Shown piece after piece: positions 15,879 to 23,870 of a stretch of DNA of 64,000 nt (the first letter of the stretch is position 1; each line of letters starts with the position of its first letter). Position numbers and translations under genes: made by a program. The stretch is taken from NCBI GenBank assembly GCA_947502635.1, contig CANNAN010000001.1, positions 1 to 64,000 on the forward strand. The letters are read 5' to 3'. Below the pieces are notes generated by a model. That model did no database searches, had not been told where the DNA came from, and saw only the letters and a program-made list of their open reading frames with translations. The DNA is from an uncultured Flavobacteriaceae bacterium. Its GTDB lineage: Bacteria; Bacteroidota; Bacteroidia; Flavobacteriales; Flavobacteriaceae.

Positions 15879-17191
15879 TGAAACCAGAAATTTGTATTCT
15901 TGGAGATATTGTTACTGACATAACTTTACCCCAAAATGAAAATGAAATAAAAATACGCTTGGGGGGCATAACTCATTCGGCTAGAGGTTTATGGGCAATT
16001 AATTTTAACTATGGCGCCTGTTTTATTGCACCATCATATTTGTCTAAAGAAATTAATAAATTTTATAGCCATCACAATGCAAACGAAATTCATCAACTAG
16101 GTATTGTTAATGGGGCACCATATACATTTTTAATTGGTAGTGTTAAAGAAACTGGAGATCAGCTATACGATTTCATATTAAGAGATCAAATAGAGATAGA
16201 GTATAATGCGAAAAATTTAAAAAACATTAATGGATATAAAGAAGTATTAATTACCTCTGGGAATTTTGATCTAAATTTAATTTTAAAAGAAATAAATCAA
16301 AAAAGCAACGTTCATATTGATTTAAGTAATAATATATCTAAATTTTCGCAATTGGACGGGTATTATTATAAAACCATATTTTTATCAACATCTTCAAATC
16401 TATTTCTTGATTATTATAAAGATTCATTTAAAGAATTTTGTGATTTATTTGAAAAAAGATGTAGTGTTTTAGTACTCAAAGAAAATAGAGGAGGTTCAAG
16501 AATTTATGATTTTGAGAATAAGAAAGAATATCAAATACCATCAATTACTCAGCCCATAGTACATTCGGTTGGCCTAGGTGATGTATACAATGCTTGCTAT
16601 GTAGCTTACTACAAGAAGTTAGGTGTTGAGAAAGCTGCTTTTTTATCTTCTTGGATTGCTTGTGAGTATGCTTCAACAACTTTTCCAGATGATTTTAAGA
16701 AAAATGTATCGAGAGTTTTAAATACAAAAATAGAAGATATAATTTCTATGGGAGGATGTATTTTACCTTGGGAAAACAGAAAATTATATCCTATTTATAT
16801 TGCTGCTCCTGATTTTGATTATTTAGATACAACACAAATCGAAACTCTTGTGAAATCTTTGCAGTATCATAATTTTCATCCAAGGAGACCAATAAAAGAG
16901 AATGGGCAATTATCTCTTGAAAACACGAAGGAGGATAGAATTGAAACTTATACAAATGATATTGAATTAATTAAAAAGTGTAAACTATTAATAGTTGTTT
17001 ATATTAATGATGACCCAGGTACTATGATTGAATTAGGATATGCTAAAGCTTTAGGTGTGCCTTGTTTAGTTTTTGACCCTTATAACAAAGCTTATAATTG
17101 TATACTGACTGAAATGCCAGAAACTGTTTCATCAGATTTAGATGTTATTATCTCTGAAGTTTTTAATGAATTATCAAAATTAAATGAATAA
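15878..17191 (+). CDS. PfkB-like kinase fused to nucleoside 2-deoxyribosyltransferase-like domain
   Basis: A 437-residue two-domain protein. Residues 1 to about 275 are a PfkB/ribokinase fold: ILGDIVTDITLP at the start, then the anion-hole and catalytic loop HSVGLGD with Asp235 as the presumed base (usual family form DTTGAGD). Residues about 298-437 match nucleoside 2-deoxyribosyltransferases: YPIYIAAPDFDY, an acidic helix, then DPGTMIELGYAKALGVPCLVF with catalytic Glu385. Such domains cleave or exchange the base of (deoxy)nucleosides or nucleotides; kinase plus base-exchange suggests phosphorylation of a nucleoside followed by base release or swap. Start and stop overlap both neighbours (1 and 8 nt), so expression is coupled. 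Confidence 0.8.
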   Translation: MKPEICILGDIVTDITLPQNENEIKIRLGGITHSARGLWAINFNYGACFIAPSYLSKEINKFYSHHNANEIHQLGIVNGAPYTFLIGSVKETGDQLYDFILRDQIEIEYNAKNLKNINGYKEVLITSGNFDLNLILKEINQKSNVHIDLSNNISKFSQLDGYYYKTIFLSTSSNLFLDYYKDSFKEFCDLFEKRCSVLVLKENRGGSRIYDFENKKEYQIPSITQPIVHSVGLGDVYNACYVAYYKKLGVEKAAFLSSWIACEYASTTFPDDFKKNVSRVLNTKIEDIISMGGCILPWENRKLYPIYIAAPDFDYLDTTQIETLVKSLQYHNFHPRRPIKENGQLSLENTKEDRIETYTNDIELIKKCKLLIVVYINDDPGTMIELGYAKALGVPCLVFDPYNKAYNCILTEMPETVSSDLDVIISEVFNELSKLNE

Positions 17192-17801
17192 TAAAGTAAT
17201 TTTACTTGCCTCTGGGGGGTTAGACTCTACAACAATGGCATATTGGTTATTAGATAAAGGGATAGATTTTATTCCTTTATTTATAAAATATGGTCAACAT
17301 TGTGTTGATACAGAACTTGAAACTCTAAAAAGTGTTTTGCCAAAAACATACATAGATAAGATTGAAATCATAGACATTAGTAGTGTTTATAAATATTCTA
17401 ACAGCAAATTTATAAATGAAGCAAACTTATGGGAAGAAGAAATTACTGCTGATGACTTGTACATTCCATATAGAAATATATTAATCCTTACATTAGCGGC
17501 ATCTTTTGCTCAATCTTTAAAAATAAATGAAGTTTATTCAGCTTTTATAAATAGTAATCACGCCAAAGAAATAGATTGTTCAAAAGAATTTTTTTCTAGA
17601 ATGGAAATGATGTTAGGAGAATATGGAGCGATAAAAATTAAAATGCCTTTTTTAGAAATGACAAAATTTGAAGTGGCACAAATAGGAATAAAAGTCAAGG
17701 CACCAATAGGAAAAACATTTTCTTGTCAAGCTTCATCAGAAATACCTTGTGGAGCTTGTCCAAATTGTGTTGATAGATTAGAAGCATTAAATAATTTATA
17801 A
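17184..17801 (+). CDS. QueC-like 7-cyano-7-deazaguanine synthase homologue
   Basis: A 205-residue PP-loop ATPase of the QueC family. The ATP-binding SGGLDSTT lies near residues 10-17 and YIPYRNILILTLAASFAQ near 93-110. Near the C-terminus a zinc tetrad reads FSCQ, then CGACPNC (C-x7-C-x2-C-x2-C), as in QueC. Canonical QueC adenylates 7-carboxy-7-deazaguanine and makes preQ0. No queD, queE, queF or folE is nearby, so a housekeeping queuosine role is unlikely. Position after a Met-Gly Gly/Ser-rich protein instead suggests a QatC/Cap9-like role, joining a deazaguanine to a protein N-terminus. It overlaps the preceding gene by 8 nt. Confidence 0.85.
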   Translation: MNNKVILLASGGLDSTTMAYWLLDKGIDFIPLFIKYGQHCVDTELETLKSVLPKTYIDKIEIIDISSVYKYSNSKFINEANLWEEEITADDLYIPYRNILILTLAASFAQSLKINEVYSAFINSNHAKEIDCSKEFFSRMEMMLGEYGAIKIKMPFLEMTKFEVAQIGIKVKAPIGKTFSCQASSEIPCGACPNCVDRLEALNNL

Positions 17802-17814
17802 AAACGTTAATACT

Positions 17815-18471
17815 TTGCAAATAGTTGTAGAATCAGCGAGAAATTTAGTTGAATATATTAAATCTTTAGATGAACTATCTTTAAATCATCATAGAAGAAA
17901 TTCAGGATATACCCATATTGGAGCTTTATTTACTGATATTATTTTGCAAGCAGGATTAAATTACAAAAATGTTGTTAGGCCTCGTGTTGAAAAGATGATG
18001 TCAGATTTTCCTGAAGCAGATAATCTTGAGAATTTAAAATTTATAATTAATAAATATAGTCTTGAAAATATTTTAAGTTGGAAGCACCCTGTTAAACTTG
18101 AAAGATTTAATGATTTAATAAAATTTTGTTCAGATAGAAATATTAATAATTGTGACGATCTTACTGTCTTTTTAAGACATAAAGATAATAGAATTTTGTT
18201 TTTATCTGTAAAAGGTTTAGGTCCTAAAACACTAGATTATACAATGAAATTGCTCAATTTTGATACTATAGCTGTAGATAGGCACATAATTGGCTTTATT
18301 GAATCAGCAGGTTTAAATCATATAAATTATAATTACACAAAAAAAATAGTAGAGTTTGCTGCTGATTTATTAAATGTTTCTAGATCTTCATTGGATGAAA
18401 CTATTTGGTATTATATGTCTTCTAAAAATATTGACTCAATTGATACTACCCAGTTTGAAATGAAGCTTTAG
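17815..18471 (+). CDS. HhH-GPD DNA glycosylase/AP lyase, OGG-like
   Basis: A 218-residue protein of the helix-hairpin-helix glycosylase superfamily. The hairpin and active site read VKGLGPKTLDY with Lys138 at the position of the OGG1 Schiff-base lysine, and AVDRHI supplies the catalytic Asp155. The four-Cys iron-sulfur cluster of EndoIII is absent. The family removes damaged or modified bases such as 8-oxoguanine. Start is TTG at 17815: no in-frame ATG exists between the upstream stop at 17788 and residue 61, which is too far inside. It lies 13 nt after the QueC-like gene. OGG-like genes also accompany QueC-like genes in type IV CBASS, where I recall them as Cap11. Confidence 0.8.
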   Translation: MQIVVESARNLVEYIKSLDELSLNHHRRNSGYTHIGALFTDIILQAGLNYKNVVRPRVEKMMSDFPEADNLENLKFIINKYSLENILSWKHPVKLERFNDLIKFCSDRNINNCDDLTVFLRHKDNRILFLSVKGLGPKTLDYTMKLLNFDTIAVDRHIIGFIESAGLNHINYNYTKKIVEFAADLLNVSRSSLDETIWYYMSSKNIDSIDTTQFEMKL

Positions 18472-18553
18472 GATTACTTTTTAACTTTATAAATTTTGGT
18501 GAAACAATAGGTGAGTGAAGCGTGCATATTTTAGAGGTTTAGTATTAAAAATT

Positions 18554-18606
18554 ATTAAGATTTATAATTATACTATAGCTTTAAAGCAATCTTAATGAGT
18601 TATAAT
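18554..18606. repeat. inverted repeat between convergent QueC/OGG operon and photolyase operon
   Basis: ATTAAGATT (18554-18562) pairs perfectly with AATCTTAAT (18598-18606); the 35-nt loop contains the self-complementary GCTTTAAAGC. Its position between two convergent operons would suit a bidirectional terminator or an island boundary, but a strong T-tract is missing. Confidence 0.4.
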
Positions 18607-18630
18607 GTTTCCAAAATCATACTATTTTAA

Positions 18631-19935
18631 TCACCCCAAAGCCTCCCCATAAACCTTCAAACAACGTTCCCTTGCTAGTTTGTGATCCACTAGCGGAAGC
18701 GGATACGTAAGCTCATGAAATTCAGGAACCCATTTTAGAATATAATCTAAGTTTTTATCAAATTTTTGTGCTTGAGTTGTTGGGTTAAATATTCGAAAAT
18801 AGGGTGCCGCATCTGTACCACAACCAGCTACCCATTGCCAATTACCAATATTGCTAGACATGTCGTAATCCAATAATTTTTTAGCAAAATAGGCTTCACC
18901 CCATCGCCAGTCAATTAAAAGATGTTTACATAAAAAACTAGCAACCACCATACGCACACGATTGTGCATGTTACCAGTAGCATTAAGTTCGCGCATACCA
19001 GCATCTACAAGCGGATAGCCCGTTTTACCTTGGCACCATAAATAAAATTCCTGCTCGTCGTTACGCCAAACAATACGATTGTACTTAGGTTTAAAAGCTT
19101 TAGTGGCAGTATGCGGAAAGTGCCATAAAATCTGCATAAAAAATTCACGCCAAATCAATTCTTTTAAAAAGGTGTTATTAGCTTGCTTAGAGGCTAATAA
19201 AACAATTTCGCGAATACTCACAGTACCAAAACGTAATTGAATACCTAGTTTAGAACTCCCATCGAGCGCAGGGAAGTTGCGTTTACTTTCGTAGGTATTT
19301 ATAAAAGTAGCATTTAATTTATAGCCATTAACCTTTATAGCAGACGCTTTAAGCCCCATATCTTGAAGCGAAAGAAAAGGCAATTCATTATTTTTTACGA
19401 AGTTATTTAAATGTTTTTCAGAAGGAAACTTTTGAATTCCCTGTATTTTAAAGGCTTCCAACCATTTTTTTGAATAAGGTGTGTACACTTTATATGGCAA
19501 CCCATCTTGCTTTACAATATTATCTTGTTCAAAAATAACCTGATCTTTAAAGGTGTTAAACGCAATACCTTTAGAGGTTAAAAGGGTTTCAATTTGCTGG
19601 TCGCGCTGTAGGGCATAAGGTTCGTAATCTCGATTTGTATAAACCGTAGTTATATGGTATTCTGAAATGAGCTGTTTATAAATCGCTACTGGTTTTCCTA
19701 AATAGGTGGCCAAACAACTTCCAGAAGCTTTTAGTTTTGTATTTATTTTTTCTAACTGCTCATGAATAAATGTAACGCGTGCATCATCAGGATCTAAAGT
19801 ATCAAGAATATCAGAGTCAAATATAAAAATAGGTAAAACAGGAGTCCCAGATGTTAATGCCTCATACAACCCCGTATTATCATGAAGCCTTAAGTCCCTT
19901 CTAAACCAAAAAACAGCAACCTTTTGCTTAGTCAT
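18631..19935 (-). CDS. cryptochrome/deoxyribodipyrimidine photolyase
   Basis: A 434-residue flavoprotein of the photolyase/cryptochrome family. The N-terminal antenna-domain Rossmann start is VFWFRRDLRLHDN; the C-terminal FAD domain contains LIWREFFMQ and the signature NWQWVAGCGTDAAPYFRIF (about 365-383). These fit a class I cyclobutane-pyrimidine-dimer photolyase that repairs UV damage with blue light; the length is slightly short for the family (450-470). It is the last gene of a five-gene minus-strand operon and abuts the SRPBCC gene directly. Repair activity is likely, though a photoreceptor role cannot be excluded. Confidence 0.9.
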   Translation of the reverse strand: MTKQKVAVFWFRRDLRLHDNTGLYEALTSGTPVLPIFIFDSDILDTLDPDDARVTFIHEQLEKINTKLKASGSCLATYLGKPVAIYKQLISEYHITTVYTNRDYEPYALQRDQQIETLLTSKGIAFNTFKDQVIFEQDNIVKQDGLPYKVYTPYSKKWLEAFKIQGIQKFPSEKHLNNFVKNNELPFLSLQDMGLKASAIKVNGYKLNATFINTYESKRNFPALDGSSKLGIQLRFGTVSIREIVLLASKQANNTFLKELIWREFFMQILWHFPHTATKAFKPKYNRIVWRNDEQEFYLWCQGKTGYPLVDAGMRELNATGNMHNRVRMVVASFLCKHLLIDWRWGEAYFAKKLLDYDMSSNIGNWQWVAGCGTDAAPYFRIFNPTTQAQKFDKNLDYILKWVPEFHELTYPLPLVDHKLARERCLKVYGEALG

Positions 19936-20433
19936 TTAAAAAGATTTAAAGGTTAATTGGTTAGGAATAGCTTCTAGTTTGCCAAAGCGTTCTGTTAATT
20001 TTTGCTCTCTGTAACTAAAAATTTGTTTAAGCTGCTTTTTTACGATGATGGGATGCGCCAATTGGCCTAATAGACCAAAAGGGATTTTATAATCAATAAT
20101 ATCTTCCATTTCTATGCCGCCATCAATGTCTTTTATAAAATGTTTGTGATGCCATAAGGCGTAAGGCCCGAAACGCTGTTCGTCAACAAAATAGTCCCCT
20201 TCCTTAACGTGTGTGATTTCTGTGACCCATTTTGTAGTATACCCAGGAAAAGGCGTTACTTTATACTGAATAATCTGACCAGAAAACATAGGTCTATCTG
20301 CTCCAGACAATATATGAAACCCCATATGGTCTGGTGTAATGACTTTAAGGTTTGCTGGATTGGATAGAAATTCCCAAGCTTTTTGTTTTGAAATAGGAAA
20401 CGCTTGTTTGGAATGTAATTGGTAGAGTTTCAT
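19936..20433 (-). CDS. SRPBCC family protein of the photolyase operon
   Basis: A 165-residue ligand-binding helix-grip protein (SRPBCC, sometimes annotated as cell-division-inhibitor-like). It shows ISKQKAWEFLSNPANLKVIT (about 14-33), a central sheet with EMEDIIDYKIPFG, and a final amphipathic helix. Its stop abuts the photolyase start, and the Lacal_2735-like gene ends 3 nt upstream, so it is embedded in the operon. Similar proteins often accompany photolyase and DUF2867 genes in flavobacteria; the ligand is unknown. Confidence 0.8.
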   Translation of the reverse strand: MKLYQLHSKQAFPISKQKAWEFLSNPANLKVITPDHMGFHILSGADRPMFSGQIIQYKVTPFPGYTTKWVTEITHVKEGDYFVDEQRFGPYALWHHKHFIKDIDGGIEMEDIIDYKIPFGLLGQLAHPIIVKKQLKQIFSYREQKLTERFGKLEAIPNQLTFKSF

Positions 20434-20436
20434 AAG

Positions 20437-20613
20437 CTAATTTAATTTTGAGGTTAGTTTCTCAATTTCTTTAGATAGTATGTCGGCTTCAACATATTTT
20501 TCATCGCTTAACTTTCTGTTAATGGTAGACAGTTTATGTGCTTCTTCCAGTAGCTTTCTATGTGTGTTATTAAGCTTTTGAAGTGGTGATTTTTTCTTAA
20601 AGAAATTAAACAT
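20437..20613 (-). CDS. Lacal_2735-like small coiled protein
   Basis: A 58-residue frame from ATG at 20613 to TAG at 20437. It reads MFNFFKKKSPLQKL, then a charged helix with LLEEAHKLSTINRKLSDEKY and KEIEKLTSKLN. I recognise this as the small flavobacterial family named Lacal_2735, of unknown function, often found with photolyase operons. The short gaps on both sides (3 nt and 12 nt) and the family match show that it is a real gene despite its size. Confidence 0.8.
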   Translation of the reverse strand: MFNFFKKKSPLQKLNNTHRKLLEEAHKLSTINRKLSDEKYVEADILSKEIEKLTSKLN

Positions 20614-20625
20614 ATCGGTTCTTTT

Positions 20626-21087
20626 TTAGTTATACAAAAGGATGTAAAGATTTAATGATGTGGCAATACAAAGCCATATAAAATAAGGCATAATAAACAG
20701 ACTTTTGAGTTTCATAACATGATAAAATGCTACCAAAAAGTAAGCGACCAGTAATGTGAGTAGTATTAAATTTATGAGTCCCAAAGTGATTAAATGCTGA
20801 TTGAAAAACAGATAATTCCAACTAACGTTTAATAGAAACTGTATGGCAAATAATAATACAATTTTGTTAGATTTTAGGGTATCGTACAGAAAGGTCATGT
20901 AAACAGAGAAACAGACCATAATAGTACTCCATGCGGCACCAAATACCCAGCTTGGAGGTGTCCACGGTGCTTTATTTAAATCCATATACCATGCAGAGGT
21001 TGGTCCGTTTTGCATGAGTAAAATGCCAATACCAAGCGCTCCAAAATTGATGAGTAAGAAGATTAAGAATAAAACTAATTTTTTCAT
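20626..21087 (-). CDS. tspO: TspO/MBR family tryptophan-rich sensory protein
   Basis: A 153-residue integral membrane protein with five predicted helices and the TspO signature WYMDLNKAPWTPPSWVFGA (about 33-51), followed by SWNYLFF near 90. TspO proteins bind porphyrins and cholesterol-like ligands and are linked to light, oxygen and tetrapyrrole stress. Its place in an operon with a photolyase fits a light-response function. It lies 12 nt upstream of the Lacal_2735-like gene and 23 nt downstream of the SDR gene. Confidence 0.92.
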   Translation of the reverse strand: MKKLVLFLIFLLINFGALGIGILLMQNGPTSAWYMDLNKAPWTPPSWVFGAAWSTIMVCFSVYMTFLYDTLKSNKIVLLFAIQFLLNVSWNYLFFNQHLITLGLINLILLTLLVAYFLVAFYHVMKLKSLFIMPYFIWLCIATSLNLYILLYN

Positions 21088-21110
21088 TTTAAAGATTTTT
21101 ATACTTGCAA

Positions 21111-22532
21111 TCAGGCTACAATTTTATTGATCATACCATTAAAAATAAGCCCATGAAAGGGTAATACGGCGTACCAATACAAGCGCCCCCAAAGCCCTTT
21201 TGGTCTAAAAGTGGCCTTTTGTGTTAAGATATTATTATTATCAATTCTAAATTCTAGCCAAGCTTCGCCCGGCAGTCGCATTTCGGCAAATAAGAGGAGT
21301 CGCTTTTCTTTATTATCTGCATAAAGCACGCGCCAAAAATCTAGAGCATCTCCAGCCTGCAATTCACTAGGATGTCTTCTGCCACGTCTTAACCCAATGC
21401 CGCCCACTAGTACATCGATAAATCCTCTTAATTTCCAAAGTATCGTACCATAATACCAGCCATTTTGTCCGCCAATAGACCAAATACGGGTAATAGTTTG
21501 TGCTTCATTTTTAATACTTCTTTTTTTAGTATCCTTAAAACAACCAAACTCTGGGACTTCAATATATTGAGAGATGTTTTTGTTAAATCGCCCACTAACC
21601 AAAGAATCTTTCCAACTGGATATAATACTATTCTGTTCTATTTTCTGGAAGGCTTTTTTTACCGCTTGCTTATAAGCTATAGGAGTTATACCCAACAACT
21701 CATTAATATTGTTTGGTTTTCCAATCACCTCTACTTTCATACTATCTACTAAAGAAATGGCTAGTTTGTAAGAGGTTGCTGTTATAAAGAATAACCAATA
21801 GGACGATAGTTTTGGTGTCATTACAGGAACCGTTAAAATGTATCTTTTTAATTTTCTAACATCACCAAACTGTAACATCATTTGTTTATAGGTTAAGATA
21901 TCTGGACCTACAATATCAAAAGACTTATTTCCAACCTTAGGATGGTGGATTGCTTTTGTTAAAAAAGAAAGCACATCTCGTATCGCTATGGGTTGACATT
22001 TGGTGTTTACCCATTTTGGAGTGATCATAACGGGGAGTTTTTCAACAATATCTCGTATAATTTCGAAAGAAGCACTGCCACTACCAACAATAATCCCTGC
22101 TCTAAAAGTAGTGAGTTTGTACATCTGCGATTGTAGCAATTGCTCTACTTTATATCTGGATTTTAAGTGTTTAGATAACTGATTGTCGTTTACAATACCA
22201 CTTAGGTATATAACTTGTTTTACTTTGGTTTGCTCTAAACGCTTTTTGAAATTTACAGCGCATTGTTTTTCTAAAGTTTCAAATGTCTCAACACTGGAAG
22301 ACATGGAGTGTATTAAATAATAACTGAGATCGATATCTTTAGGAATCGCTTTCAAGCTTTCTTCTTTAAGGAAATCGACCTCTATAATAGCGACTTTTGG
22401 ATGCTTTATTAGTGTTTGCGGTACACGATTTATATCTCGTACGCAGCATATTAGCTCATGCCCGAGTTCTAATAATATTGGAATGAGTCGTTTGCCAATA
22501 TAACCCGTAGTGCCTGTGACTAATATTTTCAT
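21111..22532 (-). CDS. SDR-family NAD(P)-binding protein with C-terminal DUF2867 domain
   Basis: A 473-residue two-domain protein. Residues 1 to about 290 form an atypical short-chain dehydrogenase/NmrA-like Rossmann fold beginning ILVTGTTGYIGKRLIPILLE. Residues about 320-473 match DUF2867 (WSIGGQNGWYYGTILWKLRG near 358-377, then GDALDFWRVLY and a long C-terminal strand region ending PFHGLIFNGM). The reaction is unknown. It is the first gene of the photolyase operon, 19 nt after a TACCTTTG promoter box, and is divergent from a TetR gene. Confidence 0.85.
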   Translation of the reverse strand: MKILVTGTTGYIGKRLIPILLELGHELICCVRDINRVPQTLIKHPKVAIIEVDFLKEESLKAIPKDIDLSYYLIHSMSSSVETFETLEKQCAVNFKKRLEQTKVKQVIYLSGIVNDNQLSKHLKSRYKVEQLLQSQMYKLTTFRAGIIVGSGSASFEIIRDIVEKLPVMITPKWVNTKCQPIAIRDVLSFLTKAIHHPKVGNKSFDIVGPDILTYKQMMLQFGDVRKLKRYILTVPVMTPKLSSYWLFFITATSYKLAISLVDSMKVEVIGKPNNINELLGITPIAYKQAVKKAFQKIEQNSIISSWKDSLVSGRFNKNISQYIEVPEFGCFKDTKKRSIKNEAQTITRIWSIGGQNGWYYGTILWKLRGFIDVLVGGIGLRRGRRHPSELQAGDALDFWRVLYADNKEKRLLLFAEMRLPGEAWLEFRIDNNNILTQKATFRPKGLWGRLYWYAVLPFHGLIFNGMINKIVA

Positions 22533-22550
22533 GCGATAGTGTTTATCTTA

Positions 22551-22606
22551 CAAAGGTAATGATAAATATCAGTTTGTTTAATTTTTTAGATTAAATGTTA
22601 AACAAA
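22551..22606 (-). promoter_or_regulatory. photolyase-operon promoter with upstream inverted-repeat operator
   Basis: On the minus strand TACCTTTG (plus coordinates 22551-22558) is a perfect -7 box, 18 nt before the ATG at 22532. Upstream of it lies a perfect 9-bp inverted repeat, TTTGTTTAA (22573-22581) and TTAAACAAA (22598-22606), spanning 34 bp over the expected -33 region, where no TTG is found. This suggests control by an activator or repressor, possibly a light-responsive regulator encoded elsewhere. Confidence 0.6.
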
Positions 22607-22696
22607 GTTGTTCGCAGGACATTTTGTGTAGATGATTAACATAAACCTTTCTACATCAATCGATAAAAGGTTCATTTTGTTAAAAAAAATAAAAAT

Positions 22697-22740
22697 AATA
22701 GTAATACTATTGTTTTTTAATAGTAATACTATTATTTTTG
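22697..22740 (+). promoter_or_regulatory. TetR autoregulatory promoter with twin identical operators
   Basis: Two identical 15-bp near-palindromes AATAGTAATACTATT lie at 22697-22711 and 22719-22733, 22 bp apart (about two helical turns). They interlock with a complete Bacteroidota promoter: TTG at 22710-22712, a 20-bp spacer, and TATTTTTG at 22733-22740. Bound TetR would cover the -33 box and the spacer. The ATG follows 10 nt after the -7 box. Confidence 0.8.
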
Positions 22741-22750
22741 TCGTGTTGCT

Positions 22751-23425
22751 ATGAATACAATATCTGTACATATAAATATTAATTCGGGTCTTTATAAAAA
22801 GAACCCCGAGTCTTCCGATCTTGGTAAGCGCATCGTTTCTAAAAGCATAGAAATGATTCATGAAATAGGATTTGAAGATTTTACGTTTAAGAAACTGGGT
22901 GTTGAGATAACTTCGAACGAAAGTTCGATATATCGTTATTTTGAAAGCAAACACATCCTTCTTGTTTATCTTATAAACTGGTACTGGAGTTGGTTAGAGT
23001 ATAGGTTGATATATAAAATACAAAACATAAAATCACCAAAGGAGAAACTGGAAATTGCTATCGGTTTACTTGTACAAGAAGTGATAAACGACAACGACTT
23101 TTCGAACATTGATGAGGTTTTATTGCATAAAATAATAATAGATGAGTCGTCTAAGGCCTACCACACCAAATCGGTTGATGCCGAAAATGAAAAGGGCTAT
23201 TTTAAATGCTATAAACGTGTTGTACAACGCGTAAGTGAATTAGTTCTGGAATGTAATCCAGATTTTGAATTTCCACATATGTTGGTTTCAACGGTTATAG
23301 AAGGCGCGCATCAACAACGTTATTTTTCACAGCATTTACCATCGTTAACAGATTTTGAGAAAGGAAAGAATAATATAGTTAGGTTTTATACAAACTTAGT
23401 GTTTAAAACATTGCATATCTCATGA
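22751..23425 (+). CDS. TetR/AcrR family transcriptional regulator
   Basis: A 224-residue one-component regulator. After a short N-terminal extension, a TetR-type HTH (about 30-75) shows SKSIEMIHEIGFEDFTFKKL, then SNESSIYRYFESKHILLVYL, the typical recognition helix. The C-terminal ligand domain is helical and divergent. It heads an operon with a small membrane protein (4-nt ATGA overlap), an ABC exporter, an HlyD adaptor and a TolC channel, so it probably represses this efflux or secretion system and itself. The twin operators in its promoter support autoregulation. Confidence 0.9.
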   Translation: MNTISVHININSGLYKKNPESSDLGKRIVSKSIEMIHEIGFEDFTFKKLGVEITSNESSIYRYFESKHILLVYLINWYWSWLEYRLIYKIQNIKSPKEKLEIAIGLLVQEVINDNDFSNIDEVLLHKIIIDESSKAYHTKSVDAENEKGYFKCYKRVVQRVSELVLECNPDFEFPHMLVSTVIEGAHQQRYFSQHLPSLTDFEKGKNNIVRFYTNLVFKTLHIS

Positions 23426-23745
23426 GTAGCAAATTTCAAACATATCGGCTTTTATATACCTTAATGGCGGTAATTATGGCGCTATATTTTGTATCACAAA
23501 ATACAATTCAAAATTATTTGACAGACTCAAATACAGAGGTTGTTTCCTTGAAAAAAGAGACTTCAGAAGATTCAGAAAAGAAAGATACTATTGAAGAATT
23601 GAAAGAAGATTTTAAAAAGATTCATACGCAGTTTGTGTATACTATATTACCTCAAAAAATAGATGATAACTTTACTTACCATGCTGAAAAAATGAGCATG
23701 ACTCTGAGCTTTGATGTTCTAATTCCACCCCCAGAACAGATCTAA
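23422..23745 (+). CDS. small single-pass membrane protein of the export operon
   Basis: A 107-residue protein with one N-terminal membrane helix (about 9-26) followed by an acidic, lysine-rich linker (residues about 38-72, likely helical) and a short C-terminal domain ending in SFDVLIPPPEQI. I recognise no family. It overlaps the TetR stop by four bases, so it is translationally coupled to it, and it precedes the ABC exporter by 125 nt. A role in the same export or signalling unit is inferred from position. Confidence 0.65.
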   Translation: MSSKFQTYRLLYTLMAVIMALYFVSQNTIQNYLTDSNTEVVSLKKETSEDSEKKDTIEELKEDFKKIHTQFVYTILPQKIDDNFTYHAEKMSMTLSFDVLIPPPEQI

Positions 23746-23870
23746 TTTTCTTTTTTTATGTGAATGCCATATGAGTTAATCTTATACATGGCATCGCAGC
23801 TACATGCAACATTACAATCAATTAAAAACAGTATTAACTAATGGCAACTGCCATTTAGTATCAATATTCT

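Noticed and set aside
17184-17801. Housekeeping queC of queuosine biosynthesis
   Set aside because: No queD, queE, queF or folE nearby. The genes around it are a deoxyribosyltransferase fusion, a glycosylase and a Gly-rich protein, which point to a specialised role.
15504-18471. Complete type IV CBASS or Qat system
   Set aside because: No CD-NTase, TGT-like Cap10, QatA-like ATPase or TatD-like nuclease is encoded nearby; only the QueC-like, OGG-like and Gly-rich partner features are shared.
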